Origin: Paralithodes platypus
Taxonomy: Eukaryota > Arthropoda > Malacostraca > Decapoda > Lithodidae
Assembly (NCBI GenBank): GCA_032716605.1
Contig: CM064552.1
Coordinates: 12,514,886-12,578,885, forward strand
Direction: 5' to 3'
DNA: 64,000 nucleotides
In this document: positions 54,030 through 63,919 of the stretch, piece after piece
How the letters are laid out: every line of letters begins with the position of its first letter
Position numbering within the stretch: position 1 is the stretch's first letter
The notes under the pieces: model-generated
The model's database searches: none
The model's input: the letters and a program-made list of their open reading frames with translations, nothing else
Told to the model about the DNA's origin: nothing
Made by a program: the position numbers and the translations under genes

Positions 54030-55616
54030 CCAGCTATGGAGTATGTGCCTGAGTATATACATACATACATACTTGTAACTTTACGACCGGATAAATGTCC
54101 TGTTATGAACACACATGCAGAAATCTGTTTGGTAGGCAATGGTTTTTTTCTAGGGTTTATGTTTCTTCTGATAGTCTCCCCCAGCTTCTCATTTTAGTCG
54201 GCACTTACGACTATCAGGGCTTATATAAGGGAATTATTGTTTTCTATGATGCAGAGGTCTCGTTATCACATGGGGAGTACCGGTAATATCTCAATTAATG
54301 CCATACGTATGAAGTTTAATTTATGCAAATATATTTGTTGTGAGATTTATTTTTCTCGGGATTTTTGGCATTCTAGCTATTATTTTATATCACGTTCGCG
54401 TGGTGTGATATCACTGCGGTTTTCTGGTTCTGGAGAAATGCAATGGCTCTCGAAAAATCGGAGTTGTGGAGAGTGTCCCCGTATGTCTGAGTGCAGACCA
54501 GAGGTGGGTATTATGGGTGCTTGTTGTGCCACAGAGTACAGGTCCGGCGGCCACAACTCGGTGTTCTCCCCCACCTTATCCAGCAGCCATCATGATGAGG
54601 AGTAGTGCACCTCGGACGTTTATCGCACACGCTGCACGTATTTGGTTTTGTACTTTGTTACACCAAGATGGGGCTCAAGCTGGCAAGTGAGAGATTATTC
54701 AAAGCCAGTCCTAAAATAGAATCCCTTCCCCTTAATCGGTATTATTTGATATACAGTTAGAATATGCTTTACAGTTATTATGTCTTACGAAGTGATATTA
54801 TTTCATGTTGATTTGTAATGGATCCCATCTCATTAAATCCAGCTTAAAAGACAAATATTTTCGACTTGACACCTTAATTAATGAGATCGTTCATACAGTT
54901 TAGGCCAACAGTCGTGTAGGGCCTTCAGTTCACTTCGTTGTTGGACTCGCAGAGGGCCGTTTTAAGGCAGTATGGTGTGGTGGAGCTTGTGGGTAAAGCA
55001 TTGGGAGAGGAATGGGAACATTAATTTGACTTTCAGCATATACCTTAATTTATCTGAAACTCTAATAGTCTATGTAACTTGGAATCCTAAATACCATGTG
55101 CTAGAACCAGCTCACCTACATGTATTACCTTGCATGTAATATTAGCTCTCTCTTGATTCTTAGGTTGCATAAACCTCTTCTAGTCAAATTTTATACATGT
55201 GTGATAACTAGGATATAAATATTAAACCTTAAAACAGAATAGTGGAAGGTATGTGAGTATTTCATGGCATCCTTACCTCAACAAAAACATTTGGAAACAT
55301 TGATATCGGTTAACCTATCCTAACCAAACTTGGCCTAACTAATACAAAGCCTGACGTATTCCATGCACTAGCATTTTATTTAACTAGATAAAGCATAAGA
55401 ACATTGGAGTGGTACTGTGTGTATGTTGGAAGTTATAGGATGGGGAGAAGTGGTTTCCTATGTACTAACTGCCCTATCTCGGTTGAAATACAAATTTCAC
55501 CGTACCGTTATCTCAAGACCCAACACTCATACACACTTCTCCCTTTTTTTTTTTCCTGATTGACACTTATACGGTCTTGATCGTACTGATGTCTTGTCAC
55601 GACGGTTTTCTATTAC
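54030..55616. other. no confident gene; less repetitive stretch
   Basis: 54400-54690 is less AT-rich and lacks recognisable repeats. It holds overlapping frames of 74 and 122 codons with no domain I recognise. A CCCCCACCTTATCCAG at about 54572-54587 could be a 3' splice site and CAAGTGAGA near 54685 a weak 5' splice site. 54700-55600 is AT-rich without identified elements. Confidence 0.35.
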
Positions 55617-55955
55617 TTCCTTTTCTATGTTGAAGAAGGAGACAAAGGGCAATACTACCTGTAGCTCTAGTGTCCCTTCAAAATGAAAGTGTGATAGAAA
55701 ACCATATTTAAATTGCGTAGGAGGTAAAATGGCTGACCACACCGAGCTTTTAGAAATTTAAATCGTAGGATGAAGAAAAGAAGAGATGAGGATGATTCCA
55801 GATGAGTGGAAGAAAGTGTGAGAACAACGGTTCACTCTTGGGTTTGACAGTTGGATAGAATAGGAGTGAGAATGTGTTGAAAAGACGTGTGCCACTTATT
55901 CTCTGTAAGTGGGGAGGTATACACTGAGATAGCTTTTAAGAACAATATATATTTT
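55617..55955 (-). mobile_element. LINE 3'-end fragment, diverged
   Basis: Same strand and order as the 6.3-8.0 kb LINE: GAGACAAAGGGCAATAC, CACACCGAGCTTTTAGAAAT, CACTCTTGGGTTTGACAGTT, GTGGGGAGGTATACACTGAG and a GAGAGAG tract. No open frame. Confidence 0.75.
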
Positions 55956-56026
55956 GAGAGAGAGAGAGCGAGAGAGCGTGTGTTAGAGGTAGTAAGAGGA
56001 GGCAAGCTGATGAGACAGAAATGCGT

Positions 56027-56413
56027 TTAAGGGGGGATCACCGTTTTTTGTTTTTTATCTTTCTCTCCTTTTCTCTCTTTCCCTGGCTTGTATCCATTCG
56101 GGCCCATTCAGCCAACTGTTTTAAGACGTTTATCCCCATCCAGGTGTCGATTTCTTCCTGGCGAGCGATAGCGAGCCAGCATTGTATGGAGAAATCCGGC
56201 TTCGCCGGAGACATTTTTCTATCGAAAAATGTACAAATTTAGCTTGCTGTCAAAACAAAAATATATATATGCTGGCTCGCTACCGCTCGCCAGGAAAAGA
56301 TTGACACCTGGATGGGGGTAAACGTCTTAAAACAGTAGGCTGAATGGGGCCGAATGGATACAAGCCAAAGAGAGAGGGAAGAAAGAGAAAAAAAGCGAGG
56401 TGGGCTCCCTTAA
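56027..56413 (+). mobile_element. family B foldback MITE, complete (B12)
   Basis: 387 bp, TTAAGGGGGGATCACCG to GCGAGGTGGGCTCCCTTAA. A good family B reference copy. Confidence 0.95.
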
Positions 56414-56559
56414 CCCTACCCTCTCGAGTCGTACCAGTACTGTATTATTGCTCATAATTATGACGGATTCCACGAAGTATATATTGTTCGTGGCTAGCGA
56501 GTGTACGGTCCCTTTAATTGGTAGCACGACGGTTTTATATCGATGTATTGTTGATTCTT

Positions 56560-56815
56560 AACTATGGGCTATTTATTATAATTAGGCCAGAATTATTGAA
56601 CAGTAATATCTATAACTCAAAAAGAACTAGAGTAATCAAGCTATTGTTGCTAACATTTGGGAAGAGTCAGGGAGGGAATAGGTGTGACATTAATATATAT
56701 AACTAAACAGAACTAGAGTAATCAAGCTAGTATTGCTAATATTTGGGAAGAGTCAGGGAGGGAATAGGTGTGAAAATCTACAGCTCATTTTCTCCAGCCT
56801 TTTGTGAGTTACAGA
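56560..56815. mobile_element. family E repeat with internal 67-bp duplication (E5)
   Basis: ATAATTAGGCCAGAATTATT, then AACTCAAAAAGAACTAGAGT. The segment AGAACTAGAGTAATCAAGCT...GAATAGGTGTGA occurs twice (about 56620 and 56707). Confidence 0.65.
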
Positions 56816-57073
56816 TAAAAGATATATATACGGTACCCTACAGTCACTACAGTGTACAGTATTTTTTATATTTTTGGTACGACAGTTTTCTAATGCAGTA
56901 TTGTTTATGGCTCGGCACTTTTTCAAGTTTGATACGTCAATTTTATCATTCTGTATAGTTTATAGGTGAGGAGAGTGCATTACTGTGTCCTTTTTCTTTT
57001 AAGTATAACGTATTTATGTTGCTATACTCTTTATGATTGCCGATATTACGTCACTCTCTTGGTCTATAGGTCT

Positions 57074-57441
57074 TTAAGGGGAGATGGGCCGTTTTTTTCG
57101 TCTATTAATTTATGTATTCCTTTATTTCTTAGTTTCCTCGCTACACCTCCATTAAGTTTAGTAAAACACCCCTTAGACCCCCCTTCAAGATAAATTTTTA
57201 CATTTCTTGGTAGAAAAATTTACCGGCCAAAGGCCGGTTCCTCATAAACTTTCAGGCTCGCTTTCGCTCGCCAGGAAAAATCGATACCTAAATGGCACGA
57301 AAGGTCTTAATGTTGATAACGAAATGGGGCGAAAGGTTTTAAAATCGGCAAACTAATCGGCCGAACGTCTTATATCTCATAACAAATGGGGCTTAACACG
57401 AGTAAGAAAGGGGACCATAAAAACGACCCATCTTCCCTTAA
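57074..57441 (-). mobile_element. family A MITE, long subfamily (A19)
   Basis: 368 bp, TTAAGGGGAGATGGGCC to CGACCCATCTTCCCTTAA. Core GGCCAAAGGCCGG intact. Confidence 0.92.
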
Positions 57442-57798
57442 GTATGATGAATTCTGTCTCTTGTGTTATTGTATATGACTGACTACTAACGGTACTTTTT
57501 ACTTTTGGGTCGGACGAGTTTCTCATTTAGAAAAACTTAATTGCTTACGAAAATATGGTACTTTTTTATGTTTCCTGCGGCAGTTTTCACTTTTGCTCGT
57601 TTTTATGAGTGACGAAAATACGGTGCGATACATCTTTTCTTTCTGTGTTCTTGAATGTTCTCATACCGGTATTTTATTTAAGATCTCCGAGGAATGTTAC
57701 CATATAACGTCATATTCATTCTTAAATCTTAATCCTTATCACATTATAACCTTTCACTTTGTTGAATAAAATGTGTCTCATATATTTCAGAATGTGTG

Positions 57799-57829
<31 letters not shown>

Positions 57830-58480
57830 TTTTCTTCTTTTTAGTGCATATTGGTGGTGGTTGCTGGGTTGCTGTGGTACTATAACGTCCTGTATTGCCT
57901 TGTATGACAGTTTTCGCTTGCCGTATACAGATTATTGCTGCTGATTGTATATGGTTGCTATCTTTGCACGACGATTTTCATGTAATAGGGGTCTTCACAC
58001 TATAATAAATAGCAGAAATGTGTCCTAAGCGTGATATGCAGATAGAAAATGGGCACAGGGGTTCATCAAGGCAATACACAATTCTTATCGGAGCCGAAGT
58101 CTCATATCAAGGTCTTTGAGGCCAACCTAGATTACCAGGTAAAAGCGGTAAGGATAATCGCAAGTCTATGAAATCTCTAGTAACTTTCCCTCTCCTCTGC
58201 CACTTCCTCTTCCTCTTTTTCTGAAGTAGAATATATACCGGTACCATCTCAATCATCCACTTACGGTGGTGTTACACAGATTTCTGTCGGCGTTTTTACT
58301 AGCTAATGAAAGCAAAATCAGCGAACATCTGATTAAAATTATAATCCAGAATCTGAGAATTGGTAACAAACTACCTGCCTATGTTGTTTTAGGCCACGCT
58401 GCTAGTGGCACCGAAGAGCTCGACACCCCTCTAAACAAGCAGAGTACCTGCATGTGTGACGCCTCCTTTATTGTCAACCT
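57442..58480. other. no gene; recurring ACGAC(A/G)GTTTTC words, (GT)n and T runs
   Basis: GGCAGTTTTCACTTTTGC, ATGACAGTTTTCGCTTGCC and GCACGACGATTTTCATG recur near 57577, 57902 and 57966, with related words outside at 55596, 56525 and 56878. A GT10-T21 compound tract lies at 57793-57830. The 72-codon frame at 58266 has no recognisable domain. Confidence 0.4.
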
Positions 58481-58676
58481 GTAGTCCATTCATTATTGGG
58501 AGGCCATAATCGCGACTCCTAACCTCTCTATCTCAAAAAGGACTAGAGCAAATGGGCTGTAATTTTCCACGTCTATTCCCTGGCTGACTCTTACTAAATG
58601 GTAGAAATATTAGCTCGATTACTTATGTCGTTTAGTTAATTATAGAGGTTAGTAGTCAACATTTTTAGCTATAGTA
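58481..58676. mobile_element. family E repeat (E6)
   Basis: GTAGTCCATTCATTATTGGG, ATCTCAAAAAGGACTAGAGC, TTCCCTGGCTGACTCTTAC and AGCTATAGTATT, colinear with E2. Confidence 0.65.
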
Positions 58677-58939
58677 TTAACCCAGCTTTCTATTTCCATT
58701 ACCAACCCGCCAGATCAGAGTGGGCAAAAAGTGTCTTGGGAAAAAGCTTGACAACTGACAAAATTCAGATTCCCGTCTCGTCTCGCCTTGTCTCTCTCAC
58801 ACCCCCTCCTGTAGTTTTTGTTCCCGGTCGCTGTGGTGATTTGACGTGATCTATATACTAATTTCTGGGTCTCGTACAATTTGAATATCTTGTCAGCTAA
58901 TTTTACTCTAACATCCCCATCACACCCACCCACTCGCGT

Positions 58940-58943
<4 letters not shown>

Positions 58944-58987
<44 letters not shown>

Positions 58988-59035
58988 ACACCCACACACC
59001 CACCCACCCACCCACCCACCCACCCACTCACTCAC
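58944..59035. repeat. (CA)n(CCCA)n(CTCA)n compound microsatellite
   Basis: About 20 CA units, then CCCA and CCCACC units, then ACTCACTCACTCTC. Confidence 0.95.
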
Positions 59036-59209
59036 TCTCTCATCAAAGCAAAAGTGGAAACACAAATTATGTTCTGTACAAAGACTGAAGTATATATAAC
59101 TATTGTATCACGTAGAAATCTTGATCGTCCACGACCAGCAGTCAAGTTAGTCAACAGCATTCGAACTCCTACCATTCCGTCACCCAGACCAGAGTACGCC
59201 CAAGAAGCC

Positions 59210-59295
59210 CATATAATACGCCGCTCTTCCTCCCGCCCCATATAATACGCCCCTCTCCCTCCCGCCCCATATAATACGCCCCTCTCCCTTCCGCC
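59210..59295. repeat. about 28-bp GC-rich tandem repeat, 3 copies
   Basis: CCCCATATAATACGCC and CCTCTCCCTCCCG alternate three times. Confidence 0.85.
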
Positions 59296-59930
59296 CCCTA
59301 CTAGTCACCGCTGGGTTACGTAAGATCATAAACCACGGGGTGCGGACAGGTTTCATTCGGGTTTTTCTATCGGGTCTGGGGAACTTTACGAAGCGGGGGT
59401 GAAATGAGCTCTAACACACGACGTCTTTATCGGTGACACCGATATTTCATTAGCAGTGTGCCAGTGTCCTGACTGCATTGCACGTTTGAGGAGTTGATTT
59501 TGATTTAATTTATTGAATATTGTACATATGAATCTCAATAACTTTTTTTCATTTAGCAGCTTTTAAGACAGCTATTGTTTAGTAAAGTGTGTGTGTTTGT
59601 TTGTAGGTACTTACAGTAGGCTATGTTTTACCTAAATATTAATCTTTTTATTCCTCTGGATCGTTGTTTCTATTAAATATGTGTAGCAACTTTTGTATAA
59701 TTTATCTCTGCCCCCCCCCCCCCCATGTGTTGTTTTGTGTGCACAAGTAAATTCTACATTTGTATTGTTCAACTTGGTTAAAATTCAAATAATAGCTGTA
59801 TAGGAGAGAGGTACAGTAGAATGATTTTTCTCGACTATTTTGCTTAGGGATTTACTTGTCTGAATTGTGTACTTAGCAATTGTATACAGGATGCAAGTAA
59901 ACAACTCTATCGCCAGTCCTCTAAGGGGGG
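59296..59930. other. no gene seen
   Basis: Contains palindrome TATCGGTGACACCGATA near 59431 and a C14 run near 59711. No element assigned. Confidence 0.45.
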
Positions 59931-60292
59931 ATGGGCCGGTTTTCTGGACCACTCTCTCCCTCATATTTAGCCCCATTAGTTTTCAGATGTTAAGATGTTT
60001 GCCCCATTAGTTAGTCGATTTTAAGACCTTTCGACCCATTTCTTCGTCAGTATTTAGACCTTTCGTGCTATTTAGGTGTCAATTGGTTCTCTGGCGAACG
60101 ATAGTAAGCCTGTAATGTTGGAAGAAGCGGCCTTCGGCCGGGAAATTTTTCTACCGAAAAATGTACAAATTAATCTAAAAGGGGGATCTAATGGATGTTT
60201 TTTTCTTTAATTTGATGGAGGTCTAGGGAGGAAACTAGAAATATAATGAATAAATGCAAAAATCGGCCAAAAAGTGAACCATCCCCCCTTAA
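59931..60292 (+). mobile_element. family A MITE, long subfamily (A20)
   Basis: 362 bp, CTAAGGGGGGATGGGCC to GTGAACCATCCCCCCTTAA. Left TTAA mutated to CTAA. Four modules and GGCCTTCGGCC core visible. Confidence 0.9.
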
Positions 60293-60344
60293 GCAAATTT
60301 TTACTAATTCCTTTGTCATGGTGTTTTGTTTCACTCACCGCACC

Positions 60345-60900
60345 GCATGTATAGACAAGAAAATAGTATACAACTTATGTCTTGTACTTCTTCGACTATT
60401 TCCCTGTTTCTTATCCATGTTAAGGGGGGTGACCTGCTTTTTGTTATTTCTGTAATTTTCTCTCTTTCTCTGGCTTGTATCCATTCGGCCCCATTCAGCC
60501 AACTATTTTAAGACGTTTATCTCCATCTAGGTGTCGATTGTTTCCTGGCGAGCGATAGCGAGCCAGCATTATATGAAGAAATCCGGCTTCGCCGGAGAAA
60601 TTTTTCTTTCGAAAAATGTACAAATTTAGCCTGCTGTCAAACAAAAATAAAAAATATGCTTGCTCGCTATTGCTCACCAGTAAAAAATTGACGCCTGCAT
60701 GGGGATAAACGTCTTAAAACAGTAGGCTGAATGGGGCCAAATGGATACAAGCCAGAGAAAGATAGAACACACTGAAGAATCGGATCACTTGTGTTCCAGA
60801 GGCTTATTTCTTGTATTTCTTCGACTATTTCCCTGTTTCTTATCCAAGTTAATGGTTATCACACTAAAGAATCGGGTCGCTTGTGTTCCAGAGGCTAGCT
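60345..60900. repeat. about 100-bp direct duplication split by B13
   Basis: TTCTTCGACTATTTCCCTGT, TTCTTATCCA(T/A)GTTAA and CACT(G/A)AAGAATCGG, CTTGTGTTCCAGAGGCT occur twice: once around B13 and once uninterrupted at about 60808-60900. Confidence 0.88.
60420..60768 (+). mobile_element. family B foldback MITE, right end lost (B13)
   Basis: TTAAGGGGGGTGACCTGC start; loop with ATTATATGAAG as in B1. It ends inside CAGAGAAAGATAGAAC, the last about 25 bp and the right TTAA being deleted. Confidence 0.9.
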
Positions 60901-60913
60901 TGTATTTGTGTGT

Positions 60914-61123
60914 ATAATCCCTTTAGTACCTATGACGCTATTGTATATTAGATTCTGGTTACCATTAGAGGATTTTGTGCAGTTTAGGAAGAACCTATCA
61001 AATCGGTAGAAATGAACCCAATTAACCCTTAGAAGCTTACCGGTCCTTCCTAAATTGAGTATAATCGTTTAATGTTAGCCAAATATAATGAGGAAAGGCA
61101 CTAGCTTGTACTGAAAGGGTTAA
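60914..61123. mobile_element. family D MITE sharing TTAA with A21 (D20)
   Basis: ATAATCCCTTTAGTACC to TTGTACTGAAAGGGTTAA; arms TTTTGTGCAGTTTAGGAAG and CTTCCTAAATTGAGTATAAT. Confidence 0.78.
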
Positions 61124-61486
61124 GGGGAGATGGTTCACTTTTTGGTCAAGTTTTGCATGTATTCGTTATTTTCTAGTTTCCTCCCTAGACCACCATCAAG
61201 TTTAAAAAGAACATCCATTAGATCCCCCTTCTAGATTAATTTGTACATTTTTCGGTAGAAAAATGTCCCAGCCGAAGGCCGGCTCTTCCAACATTACAGG
61301 CTCACTATCGTTCGCCAGGGAAAAAATCAACACCTATAGCACGAAAGGTTTACATATTGACGAAGAAATGGGGCGAAAGGTCTTAAAATCGACTAACTAA
61401 TGGGGCAAACATCTTAACATGTGAAAACTAATGGGTCTAAACATGAGGGAGATAATGGTCCAGAAAACCGGCCCATCCACCATTAA
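61120..61486 (-). mobile_element. family A MITE, long subfamily (A21)
   Basis: 367 bp, TTAAGGGGAGATGGTTCAC to GGCCCATCCACCATTAA. Sister of A12 by shared GATGGTTCAC and TTCCAACATTACAGGCTCAC. Confidence 0.92.
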
Positions 61487-61539
61487 GCGTTAGACAAGTG
61501 GTTATGTAGAGGTGTAATCTAAAGAATCAGGATGCGACC

Positions 61540-61878
61540 TTAAGGGGAGGTATTTGTTCTTTCTGGACCCCTTTCTCCCACATGTTTAGCCCCATTTGTT
61601 TTTTGAAATTTTAAGTCGTTCGCCCCTTTAGTTTGGCGATTTGAAGTCCTTTCGCCCCATTTTGTTGTCAATATTATGACCTTTCGTGCCATATAGGTGT
61701 AGATTTATTTCCTGGCGAGCGATAACGAGCCTGTAATTTATGAGTAACCGGTCTTTGGCTGGGACATTTTTCTAACGAATAATTACAAATTAATCTGGAA
61801 GGTGGGGGGGGGGGGTCTTGAGGATTTGTTTAAAAGCTTGATGGGGGCTTAGGGAGCACATTAAAAACCTCCCCTTAA
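61540..61878 (+). mobile_element. family A MITE (A22)
   Basis: 339 bp, TTAAGGGGAGGTATTTG to AAAACCTCCCCTTAA. A G12 run has expanded near 61805 in the right part. Confidence 0.9.
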
Positions 61879-62107
61879 TGTGTAGCACTGTAGTGATACT
61901 TTAACAGAGTTGGTACTGGTAGTTTCGTTTGTTTAGTATCATTATAATGTATCCTCATTTCTCCTTGTCCCATTTAATAGGATTATGCATTTCTTTGTAT
62001 TTTGCTCCCGACAGATGGTTTTTTATTCAACTCAGGAAGTGCATGTTCTCTCGTTAGAATTAATTGTTTTTATGTGATTATGCGGTTTCTTTTCCTTTGC
62101 ACCCGTC

Positions 62108-62162
62108 ACGAATCTCCCCCCCCCCCCCCACACCCACCTCTCTCTCTCTTTCTTACTTTCTT

Positions 62163-62193
<31 letters not shown>

Positions 62194-62212
62194 CTCTCTC
62201 TCTCTCTCTCTC

Positions 62213-62249
<37 letters not shown>

Positions 62250-62269
62250 CTCTCTCCTCATCTTCTCTC

Positions 62270-62357
<88 letters not shown>

Positions 62358-62463
62358 AACTTCATTTCTTGTACTGTACACCGTACTCTTTTCAACGGTG
62401 ACCTATTCGCTCTCTCCTTTCCTTCGCTTTCACCCACTGTTGTTTAGTTGCTCTACTTCTTGT

Positions 62464-62502
<39 letters not shown>

Positions 62503-62510
62503 TGCTCTCT
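62108..62510. repeat. (CT)n / (CTTT)n microsatellite
   Basis: C14 run, then CTTT tetramers (62150-62190), then (CT)n with CTCCTCTC interruptions to about 62354, and a second (CT)n at 62465-62500. Frames here encode only Ser/Leu or Arg/Glu repeats. Confidence 0.96.
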
Positions 62511-62539
62511 CCCCATTTATGTATTATTCTCTTCTCTCC

Positions 62540-62740
62540 TCTTTCTCGGTCTCCTCACCGCCTCTCTCCCGCCTCTCGCCGAGCTCTCCGCGTCCTCCTT
62601 ACTTATCCCTATTCTCTCCTCGCGCAACTCTCCTCACCTCTTCAGCCTTCGGGAAAAATTGACGAGGGGAGGAGAGGTGGTCGTCGTCGGGGATTGGCCA
62701 GAAAATTCGGTAGCGGCATTTTGAATTGTGGGGCTTCTCT
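62540..62740. promoter_or_regulatory. CpG-rich stretch, possible promoter/first exon (speculative)
   Basis: An unusually CpG-rich island for this window (CGCCTCTCTCCCGCCTCTCG, GAGCTCTCCGCGTCC, GTGGTCGTCGTCGGGG) with an inverted CCAAT-type word GATTGGCC near 62693. No TATA or coding start can be assigned. May equally be decayed GC-rich repeat. Confidence 0.2.
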
Positions 62741-62836
62741 CCGATATGTATTTAATGTATTGAGGTCATTTGACGAACATTTATTTATATAATCATAAAG
62801 GGTCGGCGGTCGCGGGTGGAGTGGGGTGTGGTGTGT

Positions 62837-62862
62837 GGGGGGGGGGGGGGGGGGGGGGGGGG
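62837..62862. repeat. poly(G) run of about 26
   Basis: The longest homopolymer G tract in the window, directly after GTGGGGTGTGGTGTGTG. Confidence 0.95.
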
Positions 62863-62939
62863 AAAAAGGAGGTCGTAATCAATAATTTGGAGTGTTCGAT
62901 AGAGGAAGTGTCCTGTAAGGAGGGGGACTTTTCTCAGGG

Positions 62940-63160
62940 GAGAGATCGTATAGGATATAGATGAGAGGGAGGGGGGGGAAAAGAGGGAGAGGGGAACCTA
63001 AAAGTGTGTGTTGTTGTGGTGTGGTTGTGTTTTGTGTGTGAAGAGAAGGAAGGGGAGAGCGGAGAGAGAGAGGAAGGGGAAAGGGGGGAAGGGGGGGAAG
63101 GGGAAGAGAGAGGGAAGAGTGGAGAAAAAGGGGAAGGGGAGGGGAAAGAGGTATTTAAGG
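62940..63160. repeat. GA/GGGAA purine-rich low-complexity region
   Basis: Purine-only stretches such as GGGGAAAGGGGGGAAGGG; resembles 1-300. Further GA and G runs at 63356-63392. Confidence 0.85.
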
Positions 63161-63356
63161 GATTGGGGCAGTGAAGAACATATGTATAATCTATAGAGGT
63201 TTTGAATCATCGACAATTGGGGGTTGGAAAGGAGAACGGTTTGTAACGTTGATACGGAAACGGATCACTCTTATGACAAGGTCGGGAAAAGGGTGGGGGG
63301 GTGGGGTGGTGGTGGGGGTTGGGGTGTGTGTGGGTGTGGTTGTGAACTACAAAGTA

Positions 63357-63388
<32 letters not shown>

Positions 63389-63919
63389 GTGGGGAAGAGG
63401 AGATAGGTTTCGTTGTTGGCGAGAATCCAATACCAAAAGTATACTACTATGGGGGAAGGGAATGGAAATACACTGGTACCTATGATGGGTTTGGTATTCT
63501 TAAAAACTAAGAACCTGTTAAAACCTTGGATTTTTGTATTCTTGAAAAAAACTTAAAACTTGTTTGGGGGGAATACTTTGATCCCACTTGATTAATGGTT
63601 GGGGAAAATTGATAAAGAGGGGGTTGCGAATCTTCTTTACGACACAGAAGGCGGTGTAATCTGATCTTATCTGCCATGGGAAATTGTCGATTGCAACAAT
63701 GTTGGTGACAGGAGAATAAGGTGACAGTTAGAAGAATAGGTGTGTGTTAGGTGTTGTTTGTTGGGTGGGTTTTGTTTTGGTGTGTTTACTCAGTTACCGG
63801 TTTACTCAATTACTCCAGTATAACGCTTTTTTCGTCAAGAAGGGGAATCCACGCAATGCGAGCTAAGCTCATTAATTAGCGCTACAACCTGGCGCGCGCC
63901 CCCCTTAACTGGGAATGCT

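Noticed and set aside
59431..59447. Operator-like palindrome TATCGGTGACACCGATA
   Set aside because: A single 17-bp palindrome without an adjacent gene; no functional context.
15374..60511. Recurring peptide resembling VSIRPHSANCFKTFIPIQVS in many frames
   Set aside because: It appears once per family B element because it translates the B arm; it is a repeat artefact, not a protein family.
5748..61878. Family A and B as bacterial IS elements or as autonomous piggyBac transposons
   Set aside because: All copies are under 400 bp with no transposase frame; the context is eukaryotic. They can only be non-autonomous derivatives.
62002..62724. 240-codon frame over the CT microsatellite
   Set aside because: Composed of Ser-Leu repeats from (CT)n; no plausible coding sequence beyond it.
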